A stretch of DNA of 64,000 nt from Helicoverpa zea (GCF_022581195.2 NC_061476.1:8850098-8914097); one strand, 5' to 3'; shown: positions 12,701-28,016, counted from the stretch's first letter. The notes: generated by a model from the sequence alone, not told the origin. Program-made: numbers and translations.

Positions 12701-12709
12701 AGATAAGAA

Positions 12710-15700
12710 GCGCTTAAGAAAACTATCCGTCGAAGGTTACGTCGATTGCAGTATTTGCAGTAATCAATACCGCGATTTCGTTATCATATCAGCCATTATA
12801 GTTTATGATAGACAATACCAATTATGTACACCATATGTATCACACTGCACACAACATAGTTCATGATTGACAATTTGGAATAGGACCAAATCGAGACAAC
12901 GATATGATCACATAAATTCAACATTTTGATAAGTGTTGAACACTAAAGCAAAGCCTAAGATGCTTGCCTGCAAATCAGTCTTAAATAGATCCTAATGGTG
13001 TTGTCATATGCATAAACCCATTTAGACGATATGCATATTATGCATTAGCAGAACGCGATTTAGAATGCGTTTGCCGCCTATTAAGTGCAGTCATTAGTAT
13101 TTGTGGCAACATTATTTATGTACATTATGGTAGGTTTGGTTAACATTACGGCTATATTATGTAGGTCGATAGGCAGAGTTTCGGATGTTGTAATAACCAT
13201 TTATTGTTTGTTATTCTCTCAAATGTTTACAGCTCAAATACACACTGAGGAGTATTTTGTAATATAATGCTGAAAATGCTTTTCTCTATATAGATAAATT
13301 CAACATTGTCTTCAATAACTTATTTATCCCTTTTAAATCCGTTAGAAGATCTATCTTTTGTTTCTGTTACTGCAGATGTATTAATCTTACTTATTTGTCC
13401 ACTTTTGAGAAAATTATATATGTATTCTGTTATAACAAAATCTACGGACATCTAGCTAGGTTATTGAAAACAGTCTTCAGTAAAGTCAACTGTTGTAAAA
13501 TTAAATTGGTTCGCGACCCTGTTCGCAAAAACAATGGTAAACAAGAAGCGTCCAATAATTTTAACACTTTATTTATTCTTGTTACAGGTAAACAGTCGGA
13601 TACCCTGTCGTCATCACAACTAATGTCAACAAAATGTCGGACAAACAGCATCCTTTCGTTTTGGGAAACGGTAAAACATTATCATGATGGCGGCCGCATA
13701 TAAAATTTAAATAAACCGTTTTGCATAATCTGCTGGACCGGGGAACTATTTGTTTTACAGTGCATAGACTTGGCAGACTTAGCTAGAAAACTTAAGGGGT
13801 CCTAGAAGTAAAAATTGGTTGGAAAATGCACAAGAATTTCCTTCCTGAACAAAACTAGAATGTACTGAGTAGATAAGCACTATTTTATAATCGCATAATC
13901 TGTAAGAATAAGAACTATTATGATCATATTATAAAATACACGTCTGATACCTCTGTTTTATTAATAGAATGAACTGGTACAAAACGTGCCACCCATTAAT
14001 ATCGACAGTCTCATAAAAGTGTAATAAGACATTTCTAGTGTCCCCATAACGTGCTCAAGACTTATCTATCCTTTCTGTACCTAGAATATCAATTTGGACA
14101 ATTTAACACGCTTATAAAAGAAAAGAGTATAAATGTTACATAAATTGCCTCAAGCAATGTTGTTACGCATCGAGACAAGGCGAGCAATTTAAACAATCAT
14201 CCACTCAGTTGATCACGAAAATTGTTCTGAGCAACGACAGCCCGGGAGACCGATCCGAGAAAATTTGACGATTTATTAATGCCTCGGTTTAAAGGGGTAT
14301 TTTTATGAGCTCGCAGTTTATTTCGTGTGTTTAATTGTTGTTTCGCGTTTTATGCGAGAGCAGGAGATGCGACGTCAAAATGTACAACAATAACCGTATT
14401 TCATTGTTATAAAACAAAAGTCCGAATAAAAAGATTACTTGTATCTAAAGTTGGGAGTGCTTAACTTTTCTGTCTATTGTCACACTCTGTTTTCTCCAGG
14501 CTAATTTTTACAATTAGAATACCAGTACGGTCGTTCCTCTTCTTACTTTTTCGAGGCTTTTGTTATACAAAAATCCTTTAAAGTTTGTTCAGTTAGGAAG
14601 TTTCCAGATAAAAATTCCTTTGAAAAGTTTCAGCATTAAAGTCTACGGAATTGCTTGAAAATCAGTCTGAAACAAAAAGATAATGAGAAGCAGAATTAAA
14701 TTAACAACATGATGTTTCATATTATATTTTTTTGTATTTATTATTATCTGTTAGAAGTCAATTTAAATAAAAATATTTTTCAAAGGCCTAACGAACTTAA
14801 AACGTTCAAAGATAAACGTTTTACACGAGAATATTTCTGAAATTCAGCTTGCCTTCAAAATGCTGAGATTCCTGAGCAAATACTAATATGTAAAATCTGT
14901 TAAGCCTAAATCCGAAAATATGCCGAGAAAGCTTCGTTATTTGCTCAGAAAAGCAAAAAAATCGTATGTCAGTTGTGCCAAGTTCGCTCCAATTTTTTGT
15001 TGACTTAACACTTAACAAAGCACAGTGCCGTGGCGTGCTTGACATTTAGATCGTCGCTTTATGCCATTCTGCGTGAATAAATCGAGTTTTCCAACTATTT
15101 TCTGTGTATTTATGAGTGGTGGAAGTTTGGACGGCGAGTAGATTTCATTTGCTCACGTTGGTTCGCTGTGATAACTAATGAGTTGCATTACTTTACGTGG
15201 AATTTCTGTGGCTCTAACAACGCTAGTGGCGCTAAGAATTTAGCTGTAATTCTAGAAGTTGCTGTAAGCTTACTTCTTAGAACTAGTTCATCATTAAGTT
15301 AATATTTTCTTCAATTAACTATATTAGTATATCGAGTTCTTCAGTACTTTGTCGAAGTATGTATCTAGAACTAGATTAGGTTTGAATGCTTACAGAAATA
15401 ATTAAAATCGGCACTTAAGTGCTCCTGTTAGGTAGGTACCTTACCTGTGGTTGTAACCACGTGTGTGTAACGGAGCAACCATGTTTACAATTCCGAGCAC
15501 CGAAGCAGGGACGCCTAATTAAGTGACAGACAACATGTTAGATGCTACTCATGTGATGTGACCAGCATGCTACATGTCTTGGTGTATGGCGAAATAGGGG
15601 ATCATTTACTGGCTTCTAAGTACTGCTGCATCATGATGTGCGCAGTTACTATAATGGTATGGATACGTCATAATCATCGGGCTAGTCTCATACTTTAAAA

Positions 15701-18700
15701 AAATTGTTCTATGGGTGTCTCCTAACACCAAAAATCATGAAGCCTTAAACCAAAATGGTCTTACTAAAAAAAAATGTAAACAGACGTTCGACATGTGTTT
15801 AAGGTAATTCTTCATATAACATTTTCCTAAGATTATAAGACTGGCGATATTGATAAACGTACAAACAGAATGGTCTAGCTATATATTTTTTCAACCTACA
15901 ATGGCGTGAAATGCAGATTATTTACAATTTTCTCTAACTCCACGTTGCATCATTAGTCCTAATTAAGTCTTACTATCGAGTTCATTTCACCGCAATCCGT
16001 TCTTATCGATATAATTGGAGGTTGCGTGCTGCCAATGCCGTCTATAATCCCCAGGCGCTCCTCAACGCGAGATGAATCTCGTATGGTGATGGGAGGATTA
16101 GTATTTACTCTAGATTTTGTCTCTGGCATACGCACACGGCTGGGTTTACGTAAAGGATAATAGTAATTGGGCTTAGTTTGGCCCCGTATTTGCCACGATA
16201 TTGTTTTAAAGGGGATAGTTATTTCTGAACACGAATTCTGAATGATATTTGTAAATGAGATACGCGTATACATACGAGTTTCTATTAATAAATTCGTTGG
16301 AATTTAAAAGAAAGGTCACATATTGGTAAAAAAGCCCGCCCGCATTTCCAAAAAAATATGGAATGAGTTGTTTCGCCGAAACTCTATAGTACGAGTATAG
16401 TTTTTTTGTTGACCCAAAAATATTTGTGTAACTTTTGATATAAAACCTATACGAACACAAAATAGTATTTTTTTCTAACAGATCCATTTAACCGAACCTA
16501 AAACGATAAACACCATAAATTCTAACCACATACCATTTAAACCATCACCACATGGGATGCATTCAACCTCCCTGTTGACAAACATTCAGACACTCCAAAA
16601 AAACTTCCCTGTCATTAGTGTAACTACCTGAGAGTGACATAACGGTTACAACCAGTGTCTGACACTGACCAGAGACATCTAGTGACAGATTATACGCAGG
16701 TGCTACCGGAAGGACCACTTGGCTCTCTGCCCAAATATTCTTTGGTAGTCTATGGATTTAGATGACAGGATATTATGGCTCATAATTGGGTTACGAGATT
16801 TTTGTGTGTTATGCAACCGTGTGTGTGTAAAATTGGTTGGGCGTGTATTTTTTTATAAATATAAGATTACTTATGGATATGTAAATGCTAAGTGTATTTA
16901 TAGGGTGTAATTCTTTAAATGAATGCGTTTACTTTCCGCTTCAAAAATTAAAGTCAACAGATTTAGAAAATTCATAATAATATTGTATGAAACACAGATT
17001 GAAACCCAAATCTCGGCTGGCAGCCGTTAAACCATTCTTAAGCTTGAAAGTTCCGACGTTATTTACTTTAACAAAGGGTATCAGCACGTCAATAGCACAT
17101 TATGAGGTATTACAATGTTGTCTTTGCCTAAAACGTAGCCAAACTTCTTCATTGTACGCCTTGTCTTTGACTTTACCACAGATTATGTAAGTACAGAAGG
17201 TCCAGTCTAGATTGTTTATGGAAAAAATGTGGTGTGATTTACATACACGAGGTTTATCTGCTGCCATTGTTAACTCGTAACTTATTTACCTACTGAAATA
17301 GATCGCTTATTAGCTTAATCCTTTTCGGTTCTAAAACAATCAAGAGCTATTTACAGTTAATAATAATTGGCACTTTAACACAAACGTGTGAAGTTGCCAG
17401 ACAAGAACTTTTATAGTTGAACTTAAAGTGCCTTTTCAGTTGAAACATAAGTGGTCCTTCTGTTCACGTCTGTTTCACACCACAATTCGCTTATTGGTCG
17501 TAATTAAATTAGTTGGAGTTTAGACTTGCGATGAAATTGTATTTTCTAACTTGATAATGGCGCCGCGGAACTTTTATGTAACTGCATTAAATTTAGATAA
17601 GTGGAGCGGCAATATTGGACCTCGCTTGTCGAATGTTCGCGATTTATCTGAGCTGTTTATAAAGTTCTGTTTTAGCTATCATTAGAACTTTGGGCATGAC
17701 GGTGGATAAATAGTTATTTTCATAATATCGAAATCGATATGTTCTCCTACTGATTCTGCTTATTAATTAATATAGAATACAACATTATGACAGTGTAAAT
17801 TGCATTTGTGTAAGCAATAACAAAAATTGATACATTAAACGTTGAGTAGATAGATAGCCCGGCTTACGCTGAAGTATGTAGGTACCTTTAACGTCACAAA
17901 AAATAAACAGCATGCAACACAAACCACACTTTAAACGCCAACATTTTCACATTTCACAAACTGATCCACTTACAAATTGCTCACTCAACTATAAACAGTT
18001 ATTAAGTTACCATTAATTAAAAACATGGCAGAGTATCGAATCTCGATAAATGTCCGCCATTTATATTTAACAGCCCTTCGGCCCGGGTAATTGACAATCA
18101 ATCTGTATTGCACTGAGCTTCGGAGCCTCAGAGGCAAGGTCCAGGAAGGACCACATGGATGGAGTAATTGGACCACTAATACTGATTAATTTGTTAAATA
18201 TCGTACCAGTGGCACGGTTTTGGTTTAATTTGTTCTAAAGTCTCGTGGGTATCGTGGATGAAAATAGTTCTGTAATTATGTTTGTACCATTTACTTCGTC
18301 AACATAATCCTTAACCCGTGTCATTCCTATGCTGAACATAGTCTTTACTTTATTTTACAAAATACTTAGTATTGCTGTCATGGGACAAACGATGTTTCTT
18401 CGAAGAGAATTCAATCACCATGATAGCTAAACATCTCATCGTTTCATACTACGCAAACATATTTTCAAACATTTATCGATTCCGCATTCGCTGAGTTTTC
18501 TAAAAATATCCTTTTATTCAAATGTCTAGATGCAGCTGGGTTGAACTAGATGCAGGGAGTGGGCTGATGTAGCCGGACTACAGATAGCTTTATATTTTAT
18601 TTCTTTCAAATATAATATAATATAAATATAATTTCTTTCAAATATAATATATATAAGGATAAATAGAAGTAGAAACAGCTGTGTAAAACCGTCACTCATT

Positions 18701-20778
18701 TTATTTCAAAGTATACATAGAAAAGGTCTCATTAATCAAAACATTATAAGGAAGGATTAAACTTTAGACTTTAAAAAAATGTCTTTACCTGCAACCATCC
18801 GGTTTTTAAACCGAGGCTATTATAACAAGAAATAAGAAATATTGACGTCAGTAACTAGATGCATATCAGGTAGACTTGGTATATTCACAGCACGACGAGT
18901 GACTAACACAGGATATCATAGTAGCGACGGTCGCGCATGCTAAATTACTTGACTATGCATAAACATGCTACATCACTTCTTTTTATATACTACAGATGTT
19001 TTGTACAAAGGTCTTACGGTACAGTGTTTAGATACCTAGTTTTTCGGAAGACGGTGAAACCCTTATCAAAACTTTTAAAACTACTCTTGTGTATTAATGA
19101 ATTTAAATTATACAATTAAATGGCACTTATTCAAATCGAATTGCTTCGTTTTATATCATTAAATTACTAATGTCTTGTATGTTTTTATTGTCATACAGGC
19201 AGTAACGTATGTGTTCTCACAGACACTGCGTATCGTTGCTCCAGTTGCCAATCGGAAGCGTGATGTATGACGCGACGCCGACGGTCGTCCAATGACGGAC
19301 GTTTAATTTCCCGCCGCGCTTCTTCTATGAAGCCACTTGGCTCGGAAAAATATGTATTGAGTAGTATGAACTATCTATAAACGATTGTTGTCAACTTTTG
19401 TAGGTTATTGTTCCCTGTTTCTCTATATTGTGTAATTCAAAGAAACAACTTTTTAATAAATTCTATCAAATTTCTGCTGACGTCAAGTCTTCTCTTATCT
19501 GATGAAGATATCGGTAATTTGATATCTTCCTAATATAAAATTAACATTAACATAACTAATTCATGTGACACCGACCCCATTAGGGGCATTATGCAAAAAA
19601 TTATAGATCATTTAAAATCTTTATGTAATGCATTAAACAACAACTTTTTTACACCTGGCCTTCCAGTTCAAGATGTATACAAAAACATGAGGCGCTTATT
19701 AAAATCAGATATTCAATATTTTTTTATATCAACAGACTTTGTATAATCAAACAATTAGCCTTTACCGAGTGGTCTACTGGCTCTAACAGTCACAAACCAG
19801 ATTAAAGAGGTTCAAACAGGAAAATACCCTTTTTAGATGGATTAATTACAAATTCCTGCTTTAATGAAAACGCAGATTGAAAGGCTCCTAAAGGTTTTTT
19901 AATTTGCTTTTTTGTTCATACATTGAGCCTTTGTCTTCGAGGAATAGATTCCCAACCTTTTGGCGACATTGCCGTGATTACGCACATTCTTTTTCGTTGG
20001 AGAACACGAGTAACTTTTGTTATTGAAAACATGGAAGATAAGCTTGTATTCCGAACCATTAAAATGTAAGCGGAGTTGTATCATTTACTTACTTCAGTGA
20101 ACTAGAACTGAGAAATGGTTTTATGTAAACTCTGTGCAACACTATTTTGCACATGATCGGCTGCAACCTCTATTTATGTTACACGGCTTGCACTTAAACT
20201 TCCCGGGATGTTTATCGACAAGGTAAACTTAGCATTTCTCTGCCAGAATTTTGTATTATCGAAATTGAACTAAGCGTGGGCATTAAATCACAAAAGCGAT
20301 GCATATTCATGGCTTTCTCCAGCGGGCGTCGGCTTATTCAGGCGCGAGCCGCTCCGAACCGGAATTTTCCGGATTACTACCGCTTATGGGCGGATATAAT
20401 CGATTTTCTTTATCGATAGTTTTGGATGAAACGGGTTTTTTAGCCCAGTTTTATAAGCTTTTTGGGTCAGGTTTTATTACCAGCGTATGACCTAATGTCT
20501 AGCTTGCCTACGATTATATTTGAATGCCATCCTTAATTGCAGTTATTTTCAAGAGTAAAACACCTGTATAAGCATTATATCATTTGAAATCGAGGCTTTG
20601 AGGTGAATGTCGCATAGTCGACACACTTTACGTTTTCTAAACGTCATTCATTTATTCATCTTCATCATAATTAACTACCACTATTTATTAATTAAAGCAA
20701 TACTCGTTCCTCTTTAAAAGTCCTTACTAAAAAAACTAACAAACAATAAATACCAATAAAAGATTATACAAATCCAAC
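12710..20778. other. 8 kb AT-rich DNA without recognisable genes
   Basis: Many short ORFs, none with motifs or splice context. Small local features only: two direct copies of ATTTCTTTCAAATATAATAT near 18598-18650, and a GC-richer patch near 19245-19320. It reads like intergenic or large-intron DNA. Confidence 0.45.
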
Positions 20779-21120
20779 ATGGCGATTTCAAGCTCTCTGA
20801 TATTGGTACAAAGCTCTCAATCCGTGCAATCCTGCAAAATACGAGAGGCCCCTCACAGTGCAATAACGTTCGAGAGCCGGTGCATCCAGCCGCGGCCGGG
20901 TTATACCCCGCTTAGATGTCGTATTACATGGGTCTCGCATATTTCTAATATAGCATGTTTGAATACACGTTTAAATGGGGCCGATATAGAAAATATTGGC
21001 ATATTGGTGAAGGGATGTTGTTATATTGAGACTAAGAATTTACGGAATTACACTTCTTGCAAATCTGATGTTACTAGTGTAAAAAGTTCTAGTACTTTAA
21101 GCAGCTACAAAGCCGTATAA
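20779..21120 (+). other. Unrecognised 113-codon ORF, weak candidate
   Basis: Starts ATGGCG in good context (CAACATGG) and has a GC-richer middle around 20880-20910 containing CCGCGGCCGG. No known domain, signal peptide or membrane segment; serine-rich ends. It may be a chance ORF over a conserved non-coding block rather than a gene. Confidence 0.12.
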
Positions 21121-24100
21121 TACTTAATTATGCTAAAACTAGCCGTAGAATAGCCCTATCGATGTAATTGACAGAACCAATCGGCAAATAACTTCACTTA
21201 ACTAACTTGACGTTTTCCCCGATCATGTTTCAATTCAACCTCTCGTGTTTCTGTTGTAAAATCAAATGACGCGACTATCAGCAAAACATCGGCTTTCGCA
21301 ATTCGCTCATATTACTGGAATAACATCATCAACCTACACAAGTGTGCTTGCATACGAATGCAAATCTATCTTTTTGCATTTGAAAGAGTTTCGACGTGAT
21401 TTCGATGTTTTGACGAGCAAATTGTAGTTCATTTTTGAATTTGAACTATTATTTAGCCAGTTGAATAAGCAAAAAAAATTTTTAATCTTTTTATAATTTC
21501 TCGTATTCGCATTTAGGTGAGAGATATCTTCGTGAACACTACGCAAGTGTCCAATTAAAAATAAACTGTCTTCCATACACGCAGGCTATCTGGGTCACTG
21601 AAATATGTTGAGCTGAGCTTACACATTTTATAAAATATTCTCCTGTCCAGACAACATTTTATTGGTTTCGGCTCCGGGAACTTAGTCACTGATTTCTCAA
21701 GCATTTTCCTGTCTAGAATTTTAAAATGAATGGAAATAGATAAAAATATAATCTGTGCGGTTTAAGCCCGCAGGTGTCCTATACATTACTATGCAGGACA
21801 CCACTTGTAACACTGAATAAATAAAATATGTACAGTGATAGAAAAACTTCTTTGAACACGAATAACAGGAAAATGAGAAATTTTAAACTTATTTGCTGGA
21901 CTTTTTTCTTTTGAGGTTGCCTTCTTTTTTGGTCTTGTACTTTTTACTTTTACTTCTAGTGGAACGTTTTTGATATAAAAGGCCGTGTCTCCTTTTTATT
22001 ACAAGCATCATGGCAAGCTTTTGAGCCAGTGAGATTTCACACTTGTCTGATATTCTGCAACATTAAGCGAACACCTGCCGCCATGTTATCGTCTGAAGTC
22101 ACAGGCCATTGTCATAGCATAACAACTCGTAACACTCTATTGTTATGCTGTTATGAAACTTGCTGTAACTAGAGATTTATGTATTGTACTCTATCGGGTA
22201 TCTGTAGGATATTGTGTTTGCAAGAAAGTTGAAAAGTTCTCTTGTTGGTATTTGGCAAAAGGTTTGTACAGTATGTTACGTATTTTTTATGGTGATCTGT
22301 GTATCCTGTCATATATACATATTATATCTATGTATCTTTGACTTATGGAGCTCCATATAGATGGATTGGCACCCCTGAGGTTGAACAATAACTCAGTGAT
22401 TGGTTTCTGCAGTAAATTGCCTCGACTCGATTCCGACCGTTGATCGCCGTCATCAAGAGTTATCCCATTATCTTGTACGAAACTAAATCCCACCTACAAG
22501 CAATTTGCACCGCCAATAAAATCCGTTTCTGGATCACAACAACGTGCAAACGCTTAAAATGAAAATGCTTATTGCGTCGGATGGCGATAATAACCCTTCG
22601 AGGCAATAGCCCGGACGTAACGCGCTGTGAGCGACTCGCCTAATCGCATTATCGATATTGAGTTTCAGTACATCACTAGCTCAAATAAAACTTTTCATCA
22701 TCGATACAACTTCGCCGAGCCGGCTGCTACAGATTTTTTTCAGTTTATTAAATTATGTATTTGAAATTGATTCAGAGCAAAGAATCGAGCTTAGAATTTT
22801 AATACTGAAATTAAATTCTTTGTTGTACATTTTTGCCACTTATTTTTTGCAATCTACAGAAATAAATTAGCATCATCTTTTTGTCACTATCGCTCCATCC
22901 GATGGAGTCATATTATTATTCAAAACGAAGGTACTATGTAGAGGTGGATCATTGTTGAGAAGATAGAGAAGAAAATATCTCAATAACTCGTCCCCATGTT
23001 TCAATTCTAGAAATAAATAAAAAGCTATAACAAAATAATCATTCGATAGGCACCCCCAAGATAAACGTCTATTCTCATTGGCAATTTATTTCTTTACCAC
23101 CTCAAGCGGTTAAAAAGGTTGCCAGGTGTAAAAAATACATACGAATCTATTCAGAACCTTTTAAAGTAGCTCGGAGGCAATAGATATTGGCAATAGCCAA
23201 TTGCCTTCGATATATTACCCAAATGTGACTTAACTGCCTTTTTTGGACTTCTCCGGGAACCTTTGGAAACCCCTAATGAGGCGGATTTCTTTTAAATTGC
23301 CACTGTTGTTTGTTTTCCTACCAATCTTGCAGAAAAGAATTCCGTTACTACTTCCTTAATTATCTAGATACTGGAAATAGGTAGTAATTAAAATTCGATA
23401 AGTTACTCGAGCATTAAAATGAACACACGAAAATAACCACTTCATGCAGGCAATATGATTCTTTTATTTTAAGGGCGCAGCTCATTTGGATAAGATACAT
23501 ACTTATTGCATATCGTTCCTGTAAACTTGAGCCTCAAAGATTTGCTAGATCAAAGGTAAATAGAATCGTACAAAAAAATCGACTAGCTCTCAAGATTTTC
23601 TTTTCTTAAAAGAATTTTCAGCGTAACATTAGTGTGTATAATAAATAGTTGATTCCTTTTAATTTCCCCGGGGCACAGTGTCCGTGATTTAGATCCGTTT
23701 AAAGAGATAACGCCAAGAACACTGTCCTTCCCCGGGTAGGGTTGCCTGCAATACGGCGACTTTAGAAATCAAGGAAGATTTCTCAGAATTTAGACGCCAA
23801 GCCTTTTAGGCGTCATTTTTGTAGTCACCTTTGAAGCTATGACACAAATATTTTATACTAAATGGGGTTTTAGTTGTTATTAATCAGTTGCCTCCAGTAA
23901 TACTTGCCAACAATGAAAAGACAAATGTGTTAGTGGATATCTGATTGCGCACCTACCATTTATAATGCAGGAATGTCGTTTGCGACTGCCTTTAATTCGC
24001 TGGCGTTGTCCAGTTTTACCTTTTTCATAGCTAAAAATACTTTTTCAATGGTACCTATTTCAGTAAACATTTGGCTTTTTCGTAGATTTTTTTTTCTGTT

Positions 24101-27100
24101 TCATACTCGTTTGGAGCTTTCAAGCCTTTTTTGACCCTTCTCAGAGTTTCGAGACTACCTGACAGACGATATTATTTCAAATGTCGGTGGAGTCGTGTTC
24201 TCTTTATAGAGAAAATGAGGGCATTTGATTTCATACCGAGTATTCGACAAATATTGTTTTTATACTTCAGTACGCTTCCTATCAATACAGATTAAAAATG
24301 ATAGCAGTATTTCGCGAAATAACTTGTCTTCTGAGACGTCAGATTACTAACTTATAACGATATCTATTAGCTCATCAATTTTGCGGAACTTGAGCGGAAT
24401 TCGGCCGTCAACTTGAGTCACATTCTTCCACTAAGCGCTTTATCGAGTTAATGAAGATTTTACAAATACCTTAGCTGACATTAAAAAGCAATAAAAAAGG
24501 GTAGATAAATTAAGATCAATCTGCAAACCATTCAACTCGAAAGGGCTGTTTGAAATACAATTATTTGTTCACTAAAAATTATAGTCTCCATTGACGTAAG
24601 CAAGTAAGTAAGTACATCTATGAGAAGGCATTGGCTTTGTTTAAGGTCTGTATCGATCATTTTCCGATACAATAGAACGTTAGCTAAGTAATTATTGTGC
24701 GATTACTGTTACACACAGATACTACACACAAAGCTTTGTCACAACTATATAACTAGACAAATTTCACTATAACAGGCATGGCAGGTACGTATGGCTTTAT
24801 TTGTGCAACACATACAGAATTGCACTAAATATATTCTGTACATATTTGCTCAGAGTAACTAATGTGTTCAATTCATTTGTGTATAAACTGGAGTATTTGA
24901 TTTCAGCAAAATGAAACAGCGAGAGTAGCTATGTTGTGTACAAATTACACGGATTTTCCTCGAATTCGTTGAAAATCGCATTTGGCTACCTATTTTCGTT
25001 CATAGAACGGATGAGGTGTTTTTATAACAAAATTACTCTTCGCCATAATGTATCATAGAGTGTACTAATTGAAAGTTGCTCCGCCATCACTTGGGTAATG
25101 GTTGGCAATTTGATCTAAACTGCTGAACTTAATGTTTGGTCTATTACTAACAAGTTGTCTGCAGCCGCGGTAGTTAGCGAGAGATCGGATATCATAACTG
25201 CAGTTTAGTAATAAAGTGCAATCAGACAGTTTTCGTTGAATTTGGGTGTTGGCTAATCCTCATATAACGAGGTAGCGATTATAAAATTGAAGGTTTTGGA
25301 GTCTTCAGTGGAGAAAGGTTTACATTGTGAGCAGGCCCATACCACAGTTAATAGGTAGGTACTTGTATTCTTGGTAATGTATTGTAACTTTCACACTTAG
25401 CTGTAATGCAAATATACAACATAAAATACATATAAGGGCTAATAGTGAAAATTCTCAGTACTGTACCTAAGCACTTAATAGTAAAACCCATTGACATCAA
25501 ATTGAAAAGCCAGCTTTTCTGATAAGATACAATAGCCGAACACTCCCAGTGACTATTTAATGATCAGAGTTAGTTGCGTAAGCAAGGCATGACATCACGT
25601 AACCAGAGTCCACAAGCATGACTTAATAATGTTTTTAGCGTCTGCCATCAAGGTAAGCTGCCATTAATACAAGCTATGCGTATTTACTTAATAGCGTATG
25701 ATTTAGCAAGTCAATAAAATCTTGATGCGGTAACTACAGCAGATATAAGTCTGACACGGAAGGCAGAAGTTAGCAAAAAAATAATCTAGAGACAGTAAAA
25801 TGGTTACAACTTTCTTGAAGAGTTACCATTTAAGAAAGCAAAAACTGTCCCGTTCGAAGATTTAAAGTTCGAAAATATGGTCGCCGCAGCGAATCCAGTT
25901 GTTATAGAAATCCAATTAAAACAACTTGAGTAACAAATTAATTGAGTTTATAACAAGCCTCCAGAGACAAAGGGAATTATGGATTGTATTGACAAATCTG
26001 AATCACTAGGTCGATGCATACTTAAGTAGATTATCGTCTGGAATTAGGATAGTTAAGGCGAGGAAGTGGTCAACAATAATTCCATAACCGGCACGCGCAT
26101 CTAAGGCGCCAAAAGGGGTCGGAGCGTCTGAGCGGGGCGAGGATAACAATACGCGCGCTAGCTTATAACTAAAAGTCGTAAGCGACAAAATGGTTTTGTA
26201 ATTTTAATATTTAGAAATGATAATTTAATAAAAATTCCTACTACCATTTTAAAGAGTATGTATATACTCAACTACTAAAAAAGTTAAGAGGCTTAAATCG
26301 GTCCCGTTAGCCCATAATATGTGAATCTCTTTTTAAAAAGAGGTATGTTTGATATATTTTTCTCTGTTATAAAAGTTACCTAATCATGTTTCTACAACTA
26401 ACAAAATAAGGCTTATATCATGAACTTTCAGGTAACCAAGTTGTATTTTGATCCGTTTTGTATTTACTGAGAAAAATTGACATCCTTGGCGCCAAAAATT
26501 CCAATTCGTCCTCTTGTCTTTGTTTCAAAATACCGACTTGGTTTAAAAAAACTGACCAATTTTTCAATTAACACTGCGTCAAACAAATATAGTGTTGGGT
26601 GTCTATAATATACCTAGGGATTTAGGAACCGTTACTTTGATAAGGATTCAACAGTTTTCCAAGTTACCACACCTTCGCTCACCATCCAAATGAAGCCAAT
26701 TACTAGTACGTCATCTTGCTATTATATGGTCCTACGCCCGTCTTTCAAGTTTACTTCTGTATAAAGGTAAAATTAAAAATACTCTCTACCATACAAAGTT
26801 TAATATAACCCGAGCTAGACAATGGACAAGTATCGACGCGGCTCGAGGCTGAGTCAGTAGGTCGAGTGCCACTCAAGTTTCTATCATTGTTAACTAGCTA
26901 TATTTGGAGGCTTGGATTAGAAGCCGCTGTTGAAACTATGTGTTTCAGTGCCAACTACACATGATACATAATAAACCCGCTAAAGGTTTTATGGAAATGG
27001 ATTACTCCATGATTCAAAATAGAGAAGTTAATTTAAAGTTCAATATCATTAATCACAAAGCTTTTTTTGGTTGGAATTCATTATCAGACCTTCCCGCTGA

Positions 27101-27640
27101 GGGTGTAGCGTCAATGTCAGACTTTTACTGAATAAAGCCTACCATCTTCCTTCTTAAGTTCTTTATGTTCCAGGGCTGCAGTCATTCTTTCGAGAAATTA
27201 AACACAATGCTTGCTTAATCTTCCAAATACCTTCACCATATTGGATCCAGTATCATTTTCCACCTATTAAGAACCTACATGGGTGGTGTCCAAGTAAATA
27301 CGGGTTTAATTATATCGCCAGCCATTTTGGTTCACAGCCAGATCATTACGGCGCGTACCGGAGCGCGCCATCTTAAGACAATGGGGTCTACATGAGCTGA
27401 TACCCATTCACTATTAACTGGAAATGGACAGAATGCCACTAATTACTCGGTTTGATGCTTAAATTCCAATTGGAACCCAATAATGCTCATAGCACATACT
27501 GAATTGATAGAGATTGTTTCTCGAATTCTAAGAAAACGCTTTTGAATGGAGTCGTGTCAGTGGCATAGATTCTGTTCGTGAACACACCTACGCAGGGTTC
27601 AAATGAAATCACAGCGTGATGTAAGTTTTAGAATAACGTT
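21121..27640. other. 6.5 kb AT-rich DNA without recognisable genes
   Basis: No repeat family, LINE fragment or convincing exon was recognised. Isolated GC-richer patches at about 22560-22650 and 26080-26165 could be regulatory or old repeats; there is no evidence to choose. Confidence 0.45.
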
Positions 27641-27647
27641 CTGTCAT

Positions 27648-28016
27648 TTATTTTCTGTAACAAATGTAGTAAAAAAATATCTTCATTAAGTTTTCACTTT
27701 TCAAGTTCTTGGAAACACATTTGTGTAAATTTTCTTTACAACAAATAAAACACATGCTATGTCTAGTACAAACGAAAATAGAGCTATTAAAGTTATTTGC
27801 AATGCTCCTACACAGCTTGTTATTGATGTAAACCCCTTGACTGTCAACAACTCGTCGGTCTAATAGCTGTAGAATTTCACCAATCATGTCTAAGCGTGGG
27901 TTAAGCTGCTTACCGTCTTGTAGGCTTACCCTGCCAAGCTTGTGTAACGCTCTGTTGATACTACCGAGCTCCGTAAACACAGGTTTACACCTACCACTAT
28001 TACCATAACTTTCTAC
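27648..28016 (-). CDS. Unrecognised exon-like ORF
   Basis: About 122 codons open on the minus strand with no ATG near the upstream end (the first in-frame alternative start is GTG at 27978-27980). The first 70 residues look protein-like, with an amphipathic stretch containing ALHKLGRVSL and MIGEILQLLDRR. The C-terminal third is Cys-, Lys- and Phe-rich and looks like translated AT-rich DNA. Two good splice-donor-like GTAAGC sites occur inside (reading GG|GTAAGC and CG|GTAAGC), so a real exon, if any, would end there. I do not recognise the family. Chance is a serious alternative. Confidence 0.15.
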   Translation of the reverse strand, partial: VESYGNSGRCKPVFTELGSINRALHKLGRVSLQDGKQLNPRLDMIGEILQLLDRRVVDSQGVYINNKLCRSIANNFNSSIFVCTRHSMCFICCKENLHKCVSKNLKSENLMKIFFYYICYRK

